A stretch of 64,000 bases of DNA, from positions 27,988 to 91,987 of the forward strand of contig DBQN01000076.1 in NCBI GenBank assembly GCA_002305255.1. The letters run 5' to 3'. Below the pieces are notes generated by a model. That model ran no database searches. It was not told where the DNA came from and saw nothing but the letters and a program-made list of their open reading frames with translations. This document shows, one piece after another, positions 24,350 to 32,745 of this stretch. A program made the position numbers and the translations under genes. This stretch comes from Firmicutes bacterium UBA1393 (GTDB lineage: Bacteria; Bacillota; DTU025). Position 1 is the first letter of the stretch. Every line of letters starts with the position of its first letter.

Positions 24350-24916
24350 CTAGAACTGTACTTTCGGTGCCTCGAGTGCAGCGGGAGTGGCCTCGAACAT
24401 CGTCTTGGCTTGGAGGCCCTTGATGCCCGCCACGATCGACGCGGGGAACATCCTTATTTTGACGTTGAATGACTGCACGGACTCATTGTACCGAGCGCGG
24501 GCCACCGCTATGCGGTTCTCCGTGCCCGACAGCTCATACATCAGATCGTTGAAGCTCTTGTCAGCCTTGAGTTCAGGGTAGTTCTCGACAACTACTAGCA
24601 GCCTAGAGAGTGCGCTCTCCATCTGGTTGACAGCTTGCTGGGTTTCAGCAGGCGTGCTTGCTCCACCAAGCTTGGCCCTGGCATCGGCGATGGCAGTGAA
24701 CACTTCCTCTTCGTGGGCTGCATAGCCCTTGACCGTTTCGACCAGGTTAGGAATGAGATCGTACCTACGCTGCAGCTGGTTCTGGACCTCTGCCCACTGG
24801 ACGTTAACGCCCTCTTCAGCAGCAACGAACGAATTGGAGGTTCTGATGAACCAGCCTCCGCCTATGACGAGTAGAGCCAAGATTGCGAACAGAACTACCA
24901 GACCTATTCTTTTCAA
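24350..24916 (-). CDS. lemA: LemA family protein
   Basis: 188 residues from TTG 24916 (GGGAGG 8 bp upstream). One N-terminal membrane segment (LVVLFAILALLVIGGGWF), then the LemA helical bundle with NSFVAAEEGVNVQWAEVQNQLQRRYDLIPNLVETVKGYA and VENYPELKADKSFNDLMYELSGTENRIAVARARYNESV, all typical. The bulk probably faces the outside of the membrane. It is the penultimate gene of the minus-strand run that ends with the TPM protein. The family role is not established. Confidence 0.93.
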   Translation of the reverse strand: MKRIGLVVLFAILALLVIGGGWFIRTSNSFVAAEEGVNVQWAEVQNQLQRRYDLIPNLVETVKGYAAHEEEVFTAIADARAKLGGASTPAETQQAVNQMESALSRLLVVVENYPELKADKSFNDLMYELSGTENRIAVARARYNESVQSFNVKIRMFPASIVAGIKGLQAKTMFEATPAALEAPKVQF

Positions 24917-24974
24917 CTCTAGTACCTCCCTCACAACTGTGCGGTTGAAGATTAACACGACGCTGACCCCGTGT

Positions 24975-25847
24975 CTACAGTTTTTGCCTCAGCGAGTAAA
25001 TACGGAGAGCCGCAAGGGTCGCGACGTATGGAAGCATTTGAGTGAGCTGCGCAGGGATACCCGCGCCCTGCAGGCTCATGCCCATCCCATCAAAGAGCCC
25101 GAACGCCAGCGACATCACGAGAATTCCCAGGGGCCGCCCACGAGTCAGGATTATCGCCGCCAGAGAGATCCATCCCCTGCCATTTGACATATTCTCAGAG
25201 AACAATCTGACATACCCTAGAGAAAGATATGCACCGGCCAGACCGCAGAGTGCACCGGAGATCATTATGGACCAGGCCTTCATCGCCGATGAGCTGACTC
25301 CCGCTGCATCGAGGGTCTTTGGATCCTCCCCCGCGGCTCTGAGGCGCATTCCGAACCGCGTTCGCCTGATGTGCCACTCTGCGAGCAGCGTCAGGACGAG
25401 TGCCATGTACACAAGGAATGGATGCCCTCCCAGCACCGGTCCGAAAGGCAGATCCCATCTCGGAAGCGCACGTATCTGGCTTGACATGAACGCGCCTCTA
25501 ACACCGAACATCTGTCGCAGGGCATAGGTTGTGCCGCCTAAGGCCAGCATGTTGATGGCAGTGCCTGTGACAAACTCGTCGGTACGAAGCGCCACCGCGA
25601 ACAGCACGAACAGCGCAGCCGCCACCAGCCCTCCGGCTACGCCGGCCGCCAGCCCCACAGCCCATGACCTGGCAAAATAGCTGCCTACCACAGCTGTGAA
25701 GGCCCCGATCAGCATCATGCCCTCCATCGCAATGTTGAACACGTTCGCGAAGTAGGTGTAGGCTCCACCCACCGCCGCCAGCAGCACGGGAGTGGCAGCC
25801 AGCACGCTCGCCCTGAGAAGCTCAATCGCCAGATCCGTGGCGGCCAC
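24975..25847 (-). CDS. BMP-type ABC importer permease 2 (NupQ-like)
   Basis: 290-residue integral membrane protein of the branched-chain amino acid/ribose permease superfamily (PF02653), with about eight hydrophobic segments and the family stretch AYTYFANVFNIAMEGMMLIGAF (typical 'NIG.EG' region) plus RAAGEDPKTLDAAGVS, the loop contacting the ATPase. Start GTG 25847 overlaps the 3' end of the upstream permease by 26 bp. It forms the membrane pore with the preceding permease. Related systems (nupNOPQ, BMP-dependent) carry nucleosides; the substrate here is not proven. Confidence 0.87.
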   Translation of the reverse strand: MAATDLAIELLRASVLAATPVLLAAVGGAYTYFANVFNIAMEGMMLIGAFTAVVGSYFARSWAVGLAAGVAGGLVAAALFVLFAVALRTDEFVTGTAINMLALGGTTYALRQMFGVRGAFMSSQIRALPRWDLPFGPVLGGHPFLVYMALVLTLLAEWHIRRTRFGMRLRAAGEDPKTLDAAGVSSSAMKAWSIMISGALCGLAGAYLSLGYVRLFSENMSNGRGWISLAAIILTRGRPLGILVMSLAFGLFDGMGMSLQGAGIPAQLTQMLPYVATLAALRIYSLRQKL

Positions 25848-26913
25848 CTCCTTCGCCCGGCGCTTCGAGCATTCGCGCGGCGCGGCGAGCCTTGAGCTTG
25901 GCGGCGAGCCCGGCCAGGATCAGCCTGGTGGATTCGCGGCTGGCCACCACGAACAGCACCACTATGGCCTGCAACACCAGGGCGAACTCGCTGGGCACCG
26001 CCGTTTCCAGCTCCATCCCCATGGCCCCCGTTTGCAGAGCCGCAAAGAACAACGCGTACAGGGCCGTTCCCGACATCGAGTTCCCGGCCACGATGGCGAT
26101 CATCACTCCATCCCAGGCGTAGTTGGCGCCGATGCCCTTCACGAACCTATGCTGCATGCCGCCTGTGACCATCAGACCGCCTGCGAGGCCTGCTATGGCT
26201 CCACTCAGCAGCATCGCCCAGGTGAAGTTGCGCGCAACTCCGCAGCCGCCGGCCGCGGCAAACCCCGGGTTATGCCCCATGACCCTGCACTCATAGCCGA
26301 ACTTCGACCTGTTCCAAATGACCCACACCGCCGCGAGGGCCGCTGCCGCCACTGCCACCGCACCGCTGAGGCCGTTCCACATGCCGAGCCACGCTCCCGG
26401 GTTGGTCATGGCGGTCATCGGCGAATAGGCCTTCCTGTCGAGCATTGGACCGGATATCAGCCACAGAGTCACACCGTCGGCCACGAAGTTCAACATCAAC
26501 GTGGTGATGAACTCGTTCATCTTCCATCTGAGGCGCATGAACGCGGCCAGGCCCGACCAGACGGCTCCTGCCACCGCGGCCGCCACGATGACTGTGGGCA
26601 GCATGGCCCAGGAAGGCAGGTCGAGAAAGATACCCAACGCCGTCGCTGCCATGGCCCCAAGCAGAAACTGACCGGGCTGACCGAGGTTGACGCAGTTCGA
26701 TCCGAACCCCACAGCCGCTGATGCCCCGGTGAGCACCAGCGTTGAAGCCTTGTTCAAGGTAGACACCAGCGCAAACTGCGAGAACAGCGAGTAGCTGAAG
26801 AGCGCAGCATAGCTCTGCCACACCGGATACCCCTGAATCGCAAGGATGGCGAGGCCTGCAAGAAGCGACACCGCAACCCCCGCTGCTGCCGATACCGCGT
26901 GCTGCTTTCTCAT
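25822..26913 (-). CDS. BMP-type ABC importer permease 1 (NupP-like)
   Basis: 363-residue multi-spanning membrane protein of the same PF02653 superfamily, beginning with a strong hydrophobic helix (AGVAVSLLAGLAILAIQGYPVW) and containing FGSNCVNLGQPGQFLLGAM and RVMGHNPGFAAAGGCGVARN, the coupling-loop equivalent. ATG 26913 overlaps the stop of the ATPase gene as ATGA, so expression is coupled. Works as the heterodimeric partner of the next permease. Confidence 0.88.
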   Translation of the reverse strand: MRKQHAVSAAAGVAVSLLAGLAILAIQGYPVWQSYAALFSYSLFSQFALVSTLNKASTLVLTGASAAVGFGSNCVNLGQPGQFLLGAMAATALGIFLDLPSWAMLPTVIVAAAVAGAVWSGLAAFMRLRWKMNEFITTLMLNFVADGVTLWLISGPMLDRKAYSPMTAMTNPGAWLGMWNGLSGAVAVAAAALAAVWVIWNRSKFGYECRVMGHNPGFAAAGGCGVARNFTWAMLLSGAIAGLAGGLMVTGGMQHRFVKGIGANYAWDGVMIAIVAGNSMSGTALYALFFAALQTGAMGMELETAVPSEFALVLQAIVVLFVVASRESTRLILAGLAAKLKARRAARMLEAPGEGGGRHGSGD

Positions 26914-28535
26914 CTGCCTGACGTCACCCCCTCGCTCTCAGGGCCCCGCCCCGGCCCTGGCCCCAGCCCAAGCATGGCCCTACCCACGCTGTCGCGATCG
27001 GCTTCGGATCCGGCGAACTCAGCCGCCACTCTACCCTCGTACATCACGATGATCCTGTCACACAGGGAGAGCAGCTCATCGAGGTCAGCCGACACCAGGA
27101 GACAGCCTTTGCCCTCGCTACGCTTCTTAAGGATCTGGGCGTGTATGAACTCGCTTGAGCCGACATCGAGACCGCGGGTGGGGTTATCGAGGAGCACGAG
27201 ATCCACGTCGTGTGAGAACTCCCTTCCCACGATGACTTTCTGCTGGTTTCCTCCGCTCAGCTGTGAAAGGGCCGCATCAGGCCCGGAGGCCACCACAGAG
27301 TACTCGGCGATGAGCCGGGCGCAGAAATCGCGGCAAGCCCTTGGTAACAGCAGTGGCGTAAGCTTCGATGACAGGCTGGGCCTGAGCCGGTGGTGGGTCA
27401 TTATCGAGTTGTCGACCAGGCTCATGGCGCCGGCCCCTCCGGCCAGCTTGCGGTCTTGCGGCACACTGCACATCAGGCGCCGGCGTGACATGACTGAGGC
27501 ACCCGTCACATCCTGCCCTGACATGAGGATGGATCCGGAATCGGGTTTCACGGCGCCGGTGATCGCCTGAACCAACTCGAACTGGCCGTTGCCTTCGACT
27601 CCGGCAATGCCGACGATCTCACCGCCGCGAACTTCAAGAGAGACGTCATCAAGGACGGGTCGGCCTCGCCCACGCACCGTCATCGACAGACCGCGCACTT
27701 CGAGGCACGGAGGGACTGTCGGCGGCGACGGCTGTGGCGGCCGCTGCGACGAGTCGAGCGCAGCGTCGCCTTCCCTTACGGCCGAGAACACCACATCGCG
27801 CCCGACCATGGCCCTGGCCAGGTCAGCTCGGCTCAGACCGCGGTTCGGCGTCGTCATGACCCTTCTGCCCCGACGCATGACGGTAATCTCGTCGGATATG
27901 TCGAGCACCTCGGAAAGCCTGTGGCTGATGAAGATGATGGTCCGGCCATCGGAGTTGAGGGCCCTCAGTCTCACAAAAAGCTCCGCAGTCTCCTGCGGCG
28001 TCAGCACGGCCGTCGGCTCGTCCATTATCAGAACTTGAACGTCTCTGTAAAGCAGCTTGAGGATCTCGACCTTCTGCTGCGCACTGATGGACAGGTCTCC
28101 CACGATGGCGCTACAGTCCAGTTTGAGCCCCCACCGCTCGATGATCTCACCCACGCGCGCGAGCGCCGCCTCGCCCTTCACTCTGCCCAGGTAGGTGACG
28201 GGTTCGGCCCCGAGCACCACGTTTTCCCACACGGTGTACGAGGGAATCAGCATGAGCTCCTGATGGACCATGCCTATGCCGGCGCGCACCGCCTGCCTCG
28301 GGCTGGCAAACCTCACAGGCTTGCCGCCTACCTCGATATGCCCAGCGTTGGCCTGCGTGATGCCGTACAACACCTTCATCAGAGTGGACTTGCCCGCGCC
28401 GTTCTCGCCGATGATGGAGTGGATGGAACCGGGACTGATGCAGATGTCGACGTTGTCGAGGGCGAGCACATCCGGGGGGTAAACCTTGACCACACTCGAC
28501 ATGCGCACGCCAGGGCCGGAAATCTTGGTGCTCAA
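26910..28535 (-). CDS. BMP-type ABC importer ATPase (NupO-like)
   Basis: Twin ABC ATPase, about 541 residues, energising the importer. First domain: GENGAGKSTLMK Walker A, LSISAQQKVEILKLL signature region, LIMDEPTAVLTPQE; second domain: GVEGNGQFELVQ (degenerate Walker A, usual in sugar/nucleoside twin ATPases), LSGGNQQKVIVGREF, LLDNPTRGLDVGS. TTG 28535 is taken as start; the frame continues upstream to 28649, but that part crosses a strong hairpin and has no family similarity. It lies between the binding-protein gene and the permeases. Confidence 0.9.
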   Translation of the reverse strand: MSTKISGPGVRMSSVVKVYPPDVLALDNVDICISPGSIHSIIGENGAGKSTLMKVLYGITQANAGHIEVGGKPVRFASPRQAVRAGIGMVHQELMLIPSYTVWENVVLGAEPVTYLGRVKGEAALARVGEIIERWGLKLDCSAIVGDLSISAQQKVEILKLLYRDVQVLIMDEPTAVLTPQETAELFVRLRALNSDGRTIIFISHRLSEVLDISDEITVMRRGRRVMTTPNRGLSRADLARAMVGRDVVFSAVREGDAALDSSQRPPQPSPPTVPPCLEVRGLSMTVRGRGRPVLDDVSLEVRGGEIVGIAGVEGNGQFELVQAITGAVKPDSGSILMSGQDVTGASVMSRRRLMCSVPQDRKLAGGAGAMSLVDNSIMTHHRLRPSLSSKLTPLLLPRACRDFCARLIAEYSVVASGPDAALSQLSGGNQQKVIVGREFSHDVDLVLLDNPTRGLDVGSSEFIHAQILKKRSEGKGCLLVSADLDELLSLCDRIIVMYEGRVAAEFAGSEADRDSVGRAMLGLGPGPGRGPESEGVTSGR

Positions 28536-28568
28536 CCTGCGAGTCCCCCTCGTCGCGCACAAACTGGA

Positions 28569-28596
28569 GCGGGGCGAGCCATGCAGTTCGCCCCGC
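28569..28596 (-). terminator. Intra-operon hairpin after the binding-protein gene
   Basis: Perfect 9-bp inverted repeat GCGGGGCGA / TCGCCCCGC with a 10-nt loop, between the binding-protein gene and the ATPase gene. Such hairpins typically lower downstream expression relative to the binding protein or protect its mRNA 3' end. Confidence 0.55.
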
Positions 28597-28658
28597 CCGT
28601 AATCAGGCAAGTCAGCAGCCGGCGGCGGGCAGAGCGCCCGGAGCCGCAAGGTCGCTGG

Positions 28659-29687
28659 CTACTGGTAGCGCTTCACCGTAATCGCGCCGCTCGATATCTT
28701 CGACTGGATCTCGACAAGCCGCTGTACGCTGCGGGCAGGCAAGATCTGGCGGGTGTAGTCGTCGATGGCCAGGCCCATTCCGCCCTGGCGGATGCCGTAT
28801 TCCAGCACTTCGCCGGGCTTGTAGGTGTTGTTGGCGATGGTACGATACACACCGTAGATGGCATCTCCCACGTTCTTCAGGCACGATGTCACCACATGCC
28901 CCGGCTGGAGCCCGTTCTGGTTTGAGTCGACGCCGATGGCGTATTTGCCGGCCTCCGCTGCCGCCTCAAGCACTCCCGAGCCGGTGAGTGACGCTATCTG
29001 GAACACGACATCAGCGCGCTGCGAGTAGAGCTGGTTTGCGGCCTGCTTCCCACGTACCGGGTCATCCCAGGTGCCCGCAAACACGGCCCTCACCTCTATC
29101 TTGGGGTCGATGTACTTGGCGCCCTGCTCATATCCGTAAAGGAATGCTCTTATCACAGGGTCGTCATCGCCACCAACCGCACCGATGATCTTGTCGGAGT
29201 TCACTCCTTTGATCGTGGTGTCGGTGGTCAGAAGCGCCGCGGCCGCGCCGGCCATGAAGGCGCCTTCCTCCTCGATGAAATCGACATTGGTGATGGTGCG
29301 GCGGCTGTTCTCGACAACCGTGTCAACGTTGATCCACCGCTTGTTGGGATACTGGTCGGCGTACTGCATCAAGAGATCCTCGAAGCCGTAGGAGATGACG
29401 AACACCACGTCGGCGTTCCACTGCACTGCGGCCTGCAGCGCCTGGGAGTACCTCGCCGGATCGAACCCACACTCGATGGTACGTGTTTGCACGCCGAACT
29501 CCTTGGCGATTCTGTCGATGCCCGCCTGACCGGAATCATAGAACGATAGATCGCCCAGACCGCCGTTTATGATGTAGGCGACCTTCTGCGGCGATGCCGC
29601 AGCGGCCCCCGGCATCACTCCTACGGTCATTGCCATAGTCAGAACCACTACCGCTGCAACGAATGAACCAAGCCTCCGGCTGCTCAA
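28659..29687 (-). CDS. BMP-family substrate-binding protein
   Basis: 342 residues from TTG 29687 (GAGGAGG 7 bp upstream). A signal peptide (SSRRLGSFVAAVVVLTMAMTVGV ... GAAAA) is followed by the Bmp/PnrA periplasmic-binding fold: KVAYIINGGLGDLSFYDSGQAG, NADVVFVISYGFED, EEGAFMAGAAAALL, IGAVGGDDDPVIRAFLYGYEQGA, VVFQIASLTGSGVLEAA, IGVDSNQNGLQPG. Likely ligands are nucleosides, as for PnrA. There is no lipobox cysteine after the hydrophobic core, so it seems to be released rather than lipid-anchored, unusual for a monoderm. First gene of the importer operon. Confidence 0.88.
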   Translation of the reverse strand: MSSRRLGSFVAAVVVLTMAMTVGVMPGAAAASPQKVAYIINGGLGDLSFYDSGQAGIDRIAKEFGVQTRTIECGFDPARYSQALQAAVQWNADVVFVISYGFEDLLMQYADQYPNKRWINVDTVVENSRRTITNVDFIEEEGAFMAGAAAALLTTDTTIKGVNSDKIIGAVGGDDDPVIRAFLYGYEQGAKYIDPKIEVRAVFAGTWDDPVRGKQAANQLYSQRADVVFQIASLTGSGVLEAAAEAGKYAIGVDSNQNGLQPGHVVTSCLKNVGDAIYGVYRTIANNTYKPGEVLEYGIRQGGMGLAIDDYTRQILPARSVQRLVEIQSKISSGAITVKRYQ

Positions 29688-29732
29688 ACCAACTCCTCCT
29701 CGCATTCGCCCATTTTGGTCGGTAATTCGACA

Positions 29733-29754
29733 CTCAAAGCGTTGTTCCTTTGAG
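29733..29754. repeat. 7-bp inverted repeat ahead of the importer operon
   Basis: CTCAAAG (29733-29739) and CTTTGAG (29748-29754) separated by 8 nt, in the 79-bp gap between the second pmbA and the binding-protein gene. It could be an operator or a weak hairpin. No known regulator consensus is recognised. Confidence 0.3.
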
Positions 29755-29766
29755 GCGATGCCTTCC

Positions 29767-31146
29767 CTACCTTCCGGTAATTGAGCATCCGTCGAGCATA
29801 ACATGGGGCAGCCTCTCATTGGCCAGCACCCACAGCTCATCCGACACTCCTACCACCTGCGAGAGGAGCTCGTAGATGTTGCCTGCGATCATGACTTCCG
29901 TCACTGCGTGCATGATCTTGCCATTCTCGATGTAATAGCCGCCCTTGACGCTGCCCGAGAAATCGCCGCTGGCCGGATCGACGCTTCCGGAGAACCTATT
30001 GACGATGAGACCTCTGTCGCACGCGCCAATCAGCTCTTCGAGGCTGTGTTCACCGGGCGCTATGATCATGTTCGTCGGCTCTACCCCTGGCAGACCCGAA
30101 TCACTCCCGGATGCCCTGCCGTTCGACTTGCGCCCGTCGACCCTGGCTGTGCGGCAGTTGTACATGTAGTCTTGCAGCACCCCGTCGCGGACGAGGTCAA
30201 GCTTTTCGGGGATCACGCCTTCTCGGTCGAACAAGGTGGATCCGACACCCTCCGGTATCGCCGGATCATCGACGACGCTGATCAACGGCGACATCACCTG
30301 CCGGCCGAGCATTCCCTTCCACTTTGAGCGCCCACTCTGAACCATCTCAGCATTGACCGAGTAGGCGATGGGCGCAAGCACTATCTCCGACGCAGCATAA
30401 GGCGTCAAGATGATCTTGCCACGGAAGCTCGAGGTTGGCCGCGTATCGAGAGACGCGATGACGCGCTTCGCCAGCTCCCGCCCTATCTCAAACGAGTTCA
30501 CCCGGGCAAGCGCACATGACCCGGCCACGCCCACATCGAAAGATGAGACCTTGTCGCCGTCGACTGCAAACACCATGGCCTGTGCGATTGCCACGGTTTT
30601 ACGCTGCCCGAGCCTGAGGCCCTCAGAGTTGGCGATGTACACCTGGCTCGACTGGACGCGGAACGAGGCTGCATCCACCGTGATCCTTCGATCGTAGCCG
30701 AGGGCGCCGTCAAGGAAGGCTGCCGCGTGCTTCAGCGCATCCCCAAGACCCATGCCGGCGATGGCTTCGTCGTACAGACCATCAACGGCTCCCGCGCCGC
30801 CTGCCGACGACGGCTCAGGCTGTGCAAGGCAGAGATGAGGATCTGCGGGCGACGCCGCGGCGATGGCCATCGCCGCCGTGAGCGTGGAGTCGACGGAGCT
30901 GCTCGACAACAGATTGGTTGACGCAAATCCCTGCTTGAACCCGGCTCCGCCAGGCGCTTCGACAAGCACCCTGAGGCCGATGCCGCTGTAGGTGTCACCC
31001 TTTGGCACATGGATGTCGTTCTTCTCGATCATGGTTTCCAGGTTCCGCGACTCCGTGAAATAGGCCTCCACTGCCGATGCTCCGCGAATGAGGCCGCGCT
31101 CCACGGCAAGTTCACAGTAATCCAGGCCGCTGGAGCCTGATGTCAT
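29767..31146 (-). CDS. PmbA/TldE-family protein (second pair)
   Basis: 459 residues from ATG 31146 (GGGGAGG 7-8 bp upstream). PmbA hallmarks: YCELAVERGLIRGASAVEAYFTESRNLE, GIGLRVLVEAPGG(A)GFKQGFASTN, KIILTPYAASEIVLAPIAYSVNAEMV, the VDDPAIPEGVGSTLFDREGV block and DPASGDFSGSVKGGYYIENGKI near the end. No HExxxH, so non-catalytic partner. Its start is 13 bp after the tldD stop. It is only distantly similar to the first PmbA in this window (12.8-14.1 kb), so the two pairs are probably not a recent duplication. Confidence 0.87.
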   Translation of the reverse strand: MTSGSSGLDYCELAVERGLIRGASAVEAYFTESRNLETMIEKNDIHVPKGDTYSGIGLRVLVEAPGGAGFKQGFASTNLLSSSSVDSTLTAAMAIAAASPADPHLCLAQPEPSSAGGAGAVDGLYDEAIAGMGLGDALKHAAAFLDGALGYDRRITVDAASFRVQSSQVYIANSEGLRLGQRKTVAIAQAMVFAVDGDKVSSFDVGVAGSCALARVNSFEIGRELAKRVIASLDTRPTSSFRGKIILTPYAASEIVLAPIAYSVNAEMVQSGRSKWKGMLGRQVMSPLISVVDDPAIPEGVGSTLFDREGVIPEKLDLVRDGVLQDYMYNCRTARVDGRKSNGRASGSDSGLPGVEPTNMIIAPGEHSLEELIGACDRGLIVNRFSGSVDPASGDFSGSVKGGYYIENGKIMHAVTEVMIAGNIYELLSQVVGVSDELWVLANERLPHVMLDGCSITGR

Positions 31147-31159
31147 CGCACTGCCTCCC

Positions 31160-32539
31160 CTACTCATGGCGTCCACCCACAGTCACACGGCACCGCACAT
31201 ACGGACCACCTGCGTCCACCTTCGCAGGCTGCCACTTGCCGCAGTGGCCTGCCCCCATATTGAACGAAAAGTCGCCGGATACGGCGTCAACCGACTTCAG
31301 CACCTCAAATGCCTGCCCCGAGATGGTAACGCCCTTGATCAGTTCGCTCAGGCAACCGTTGCGGATTCGCCGCGCCCCGGCAACAGAGAACATGAACTCA
31401 GCCGAAGCATCGGCCTGGCCGCCGCCGTGGCCAAGCCCGAATAGGAACAGACCATCCTCGACCTCCGAGATCATGGTGTTCAGATCGTTCTTGCCCGGCA
31501 AGATGAAAGTGTTCGTCATGCGTATCAGCGGCTCGTCCCTGTAAGTAAACGCTCTGGCGTTGCCTTGCGGCACGCCTCGCAACACCGCAGCTGACTCGCG
31601 GTTGTGCAGGTAGTTCCTGAGCACCCCGTTCTCGATTATCACAGTGCGGGATCCCTGCACGCCTTCGTCATCGACCATCAACATGCCGGCGGCTCCGGGC
31701 GCATCACCATCGTCAACCATGGTGACAAGATCAGAAGCAACGTGCTGCCCTATCTTGCCCTTGACCACCGACCCGCTCAAGACGAGATCGGCTTCCACCG
31801 TGTGCCCGATGGCCTCGTGAGACAGCACACCTACCAGCTGAGGATCGAGAATCACGGTGTACTGGCCGCCCGGCACGTATCCCGCATCGAGTTTCTCTAT
31901 GGCAGACCGGGCCGCCGAATCTATCTTGTCATCGAGGCAGCCCTTCTCCATCAGAGTCTGCCATGATCCGGTGACACCCCATGACTCCAGCCCGGTTTCG
32001 AGCTTGCCATCGGAACCGGCAGTGGCGTATACATGCATGCTCTGCTTGCTGTCGAGGATATGGGCCGCAGCACCGTCTGTGTTGACGATGTACTTCTCGT
32101 CGTCGTAATGGGTGTAGCGCACAGTGGAACCTACGATCAGCTCCGAACGCGAACGCAATTTGGCTTCTGCCTGCACAACCGTGTCGATCTTCTCGGCGAT
32201 GGAGGGCTCTGTTCCGCGCTCGTACTGTACATACTCTCCCACCCCCATCTTGGCCGGGGCGAGGGTGACACGCTCCTTCTTTATCTCAGCCGCAGCGGTA
32301 GCCCCCTGAAGCGCATCTTCCAGGGCCCTGCGCAGTCCGCCTTCACTTACGTCACTGGTAGACACGAAGCCCCAGCAACCATCGACGAGGCACCTGACTC
32401 CGGCGCCTGCCAGAGTCTTCTGCTCAGCCTTGGCGAGACTGGCGTTCCTGGCCTCTATGATAGTGGACACTCGTTTGTGGTATCTGATCTCAGCATAGCC
32501 GCTCACGGTGTCGAGTACCGACCTAAGCAGCTCAATCAT
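31160..32539 (-). CDS. TldD-family metalloprotease (second pair)
   Basis: 459 residues with the zinc motif HEAIGHTVEAD, VTMVDDGDAPGAAGMLMVDDEGVQG, RVPQ-like GVPQGNARAFTYRDEPLIRMTNTF, GLGHGGGQADASAEFMF and the C-terminal Cys region MGAGHCGKWQPAKVDAGG. These are the canonical TldD blocks. Start ATG 32539 with GGAAGG upstream. Divergent from the SOS cassette. It probably forms the catalytic half of a heterodimer with the following PmbA. Substrate not known. Confidence 0.9.
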   Translation of the reverse strand: MIELLRSVLDTVSGYAEIRYHKRVSTIIEARNASLAKAEQKTLAGAGVRCLVDGCWGFVSTSDVSEGGLRRALEDALQGATAAAEIKKERVTLAPAKMGVGEYVQYERGTEPSIAEKIDTVVQAEAKLRSRSELIVGSTVRYTHYDDEKYIVNTDGAAAHILDSKQSMHVYATAGSDGKLETGLESWGVTGSWQTLMEKGCLDDKIDSAARSAIEKLDAGYVPGGQYTVILDPQLVGVLSHEAIGHTVEADLVLSGSVVKGKIGQHVASDLVTMVDDGDAPGAAGMLMVDDEGVQGSRTVIIENGVLRNYLHNRESAAVLRGVPQGNARAFTYRDEPLIRMTNTFILPGKNDLNTMISEVEDGLFLFGLGHGGGQADASAEFMFSVAGARRIRNGCLSELIKGVTISGQAFEVLKSVDAVSGDFSFNMGAGHCGKWQPAKVDAGGPYVRCRVTVGGRHE

Positions 32540-32654
32540 TGCGCCACCTTCCCTTCCATGAGTCTATACTTGATTACACTATACACTCATATGAGGCGTT
32601 ATCCTGCTGGCCACTAGGCTAGGTTTGTCGAAATCCGATGGCACCCCGCTCGCC

Positions 32655-32683
32655 TTGACGTGCTCCTGGCACAGGGTTATAAT
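32655..32683 (+). promoter_or_regulatory. Sigma-A promoter of the imuB cassette
   Basis: TTGACG (32655-32660), exactly 17 bp, TATAAT (32678-32683). A near-consensus, intrinsically strong promoter; transcription would start near 32690. Confidence 0.9.
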
Positions 32684-32691
32684 CTCCTTAC

Positions 32692-32705
32692 CGAACATAT
32701 GTTCT
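32692..32705 (+). promoter_or_regulatory. LexA operator (SOS box)
   Basis: CGAACATATGTTCT contains the perfect 12-bp palindrome GAACATATGTTC, matching the Gram-positive LexA box core GAAC-N4-GTTC. It lies 8 bp downstream of the -10 box, over the predicted transcription start, an ideal position for repression. Places the polymerase cassette under DNA-damage control. Confidence 0.9.
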
Positions 32706-32745
32706 ATAGGGAAGCCGAAAACGGCCCTTGAGGAGATGTCGGCAC

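Noticed and set aside
28536..28649. N-terminal extension of the importer ATPase to 28649
   Set aside because: The extra 38 residues span a perfect 9-bp hairpin and do not resemble the family; TTG 28535 gives a normal N-terminus.
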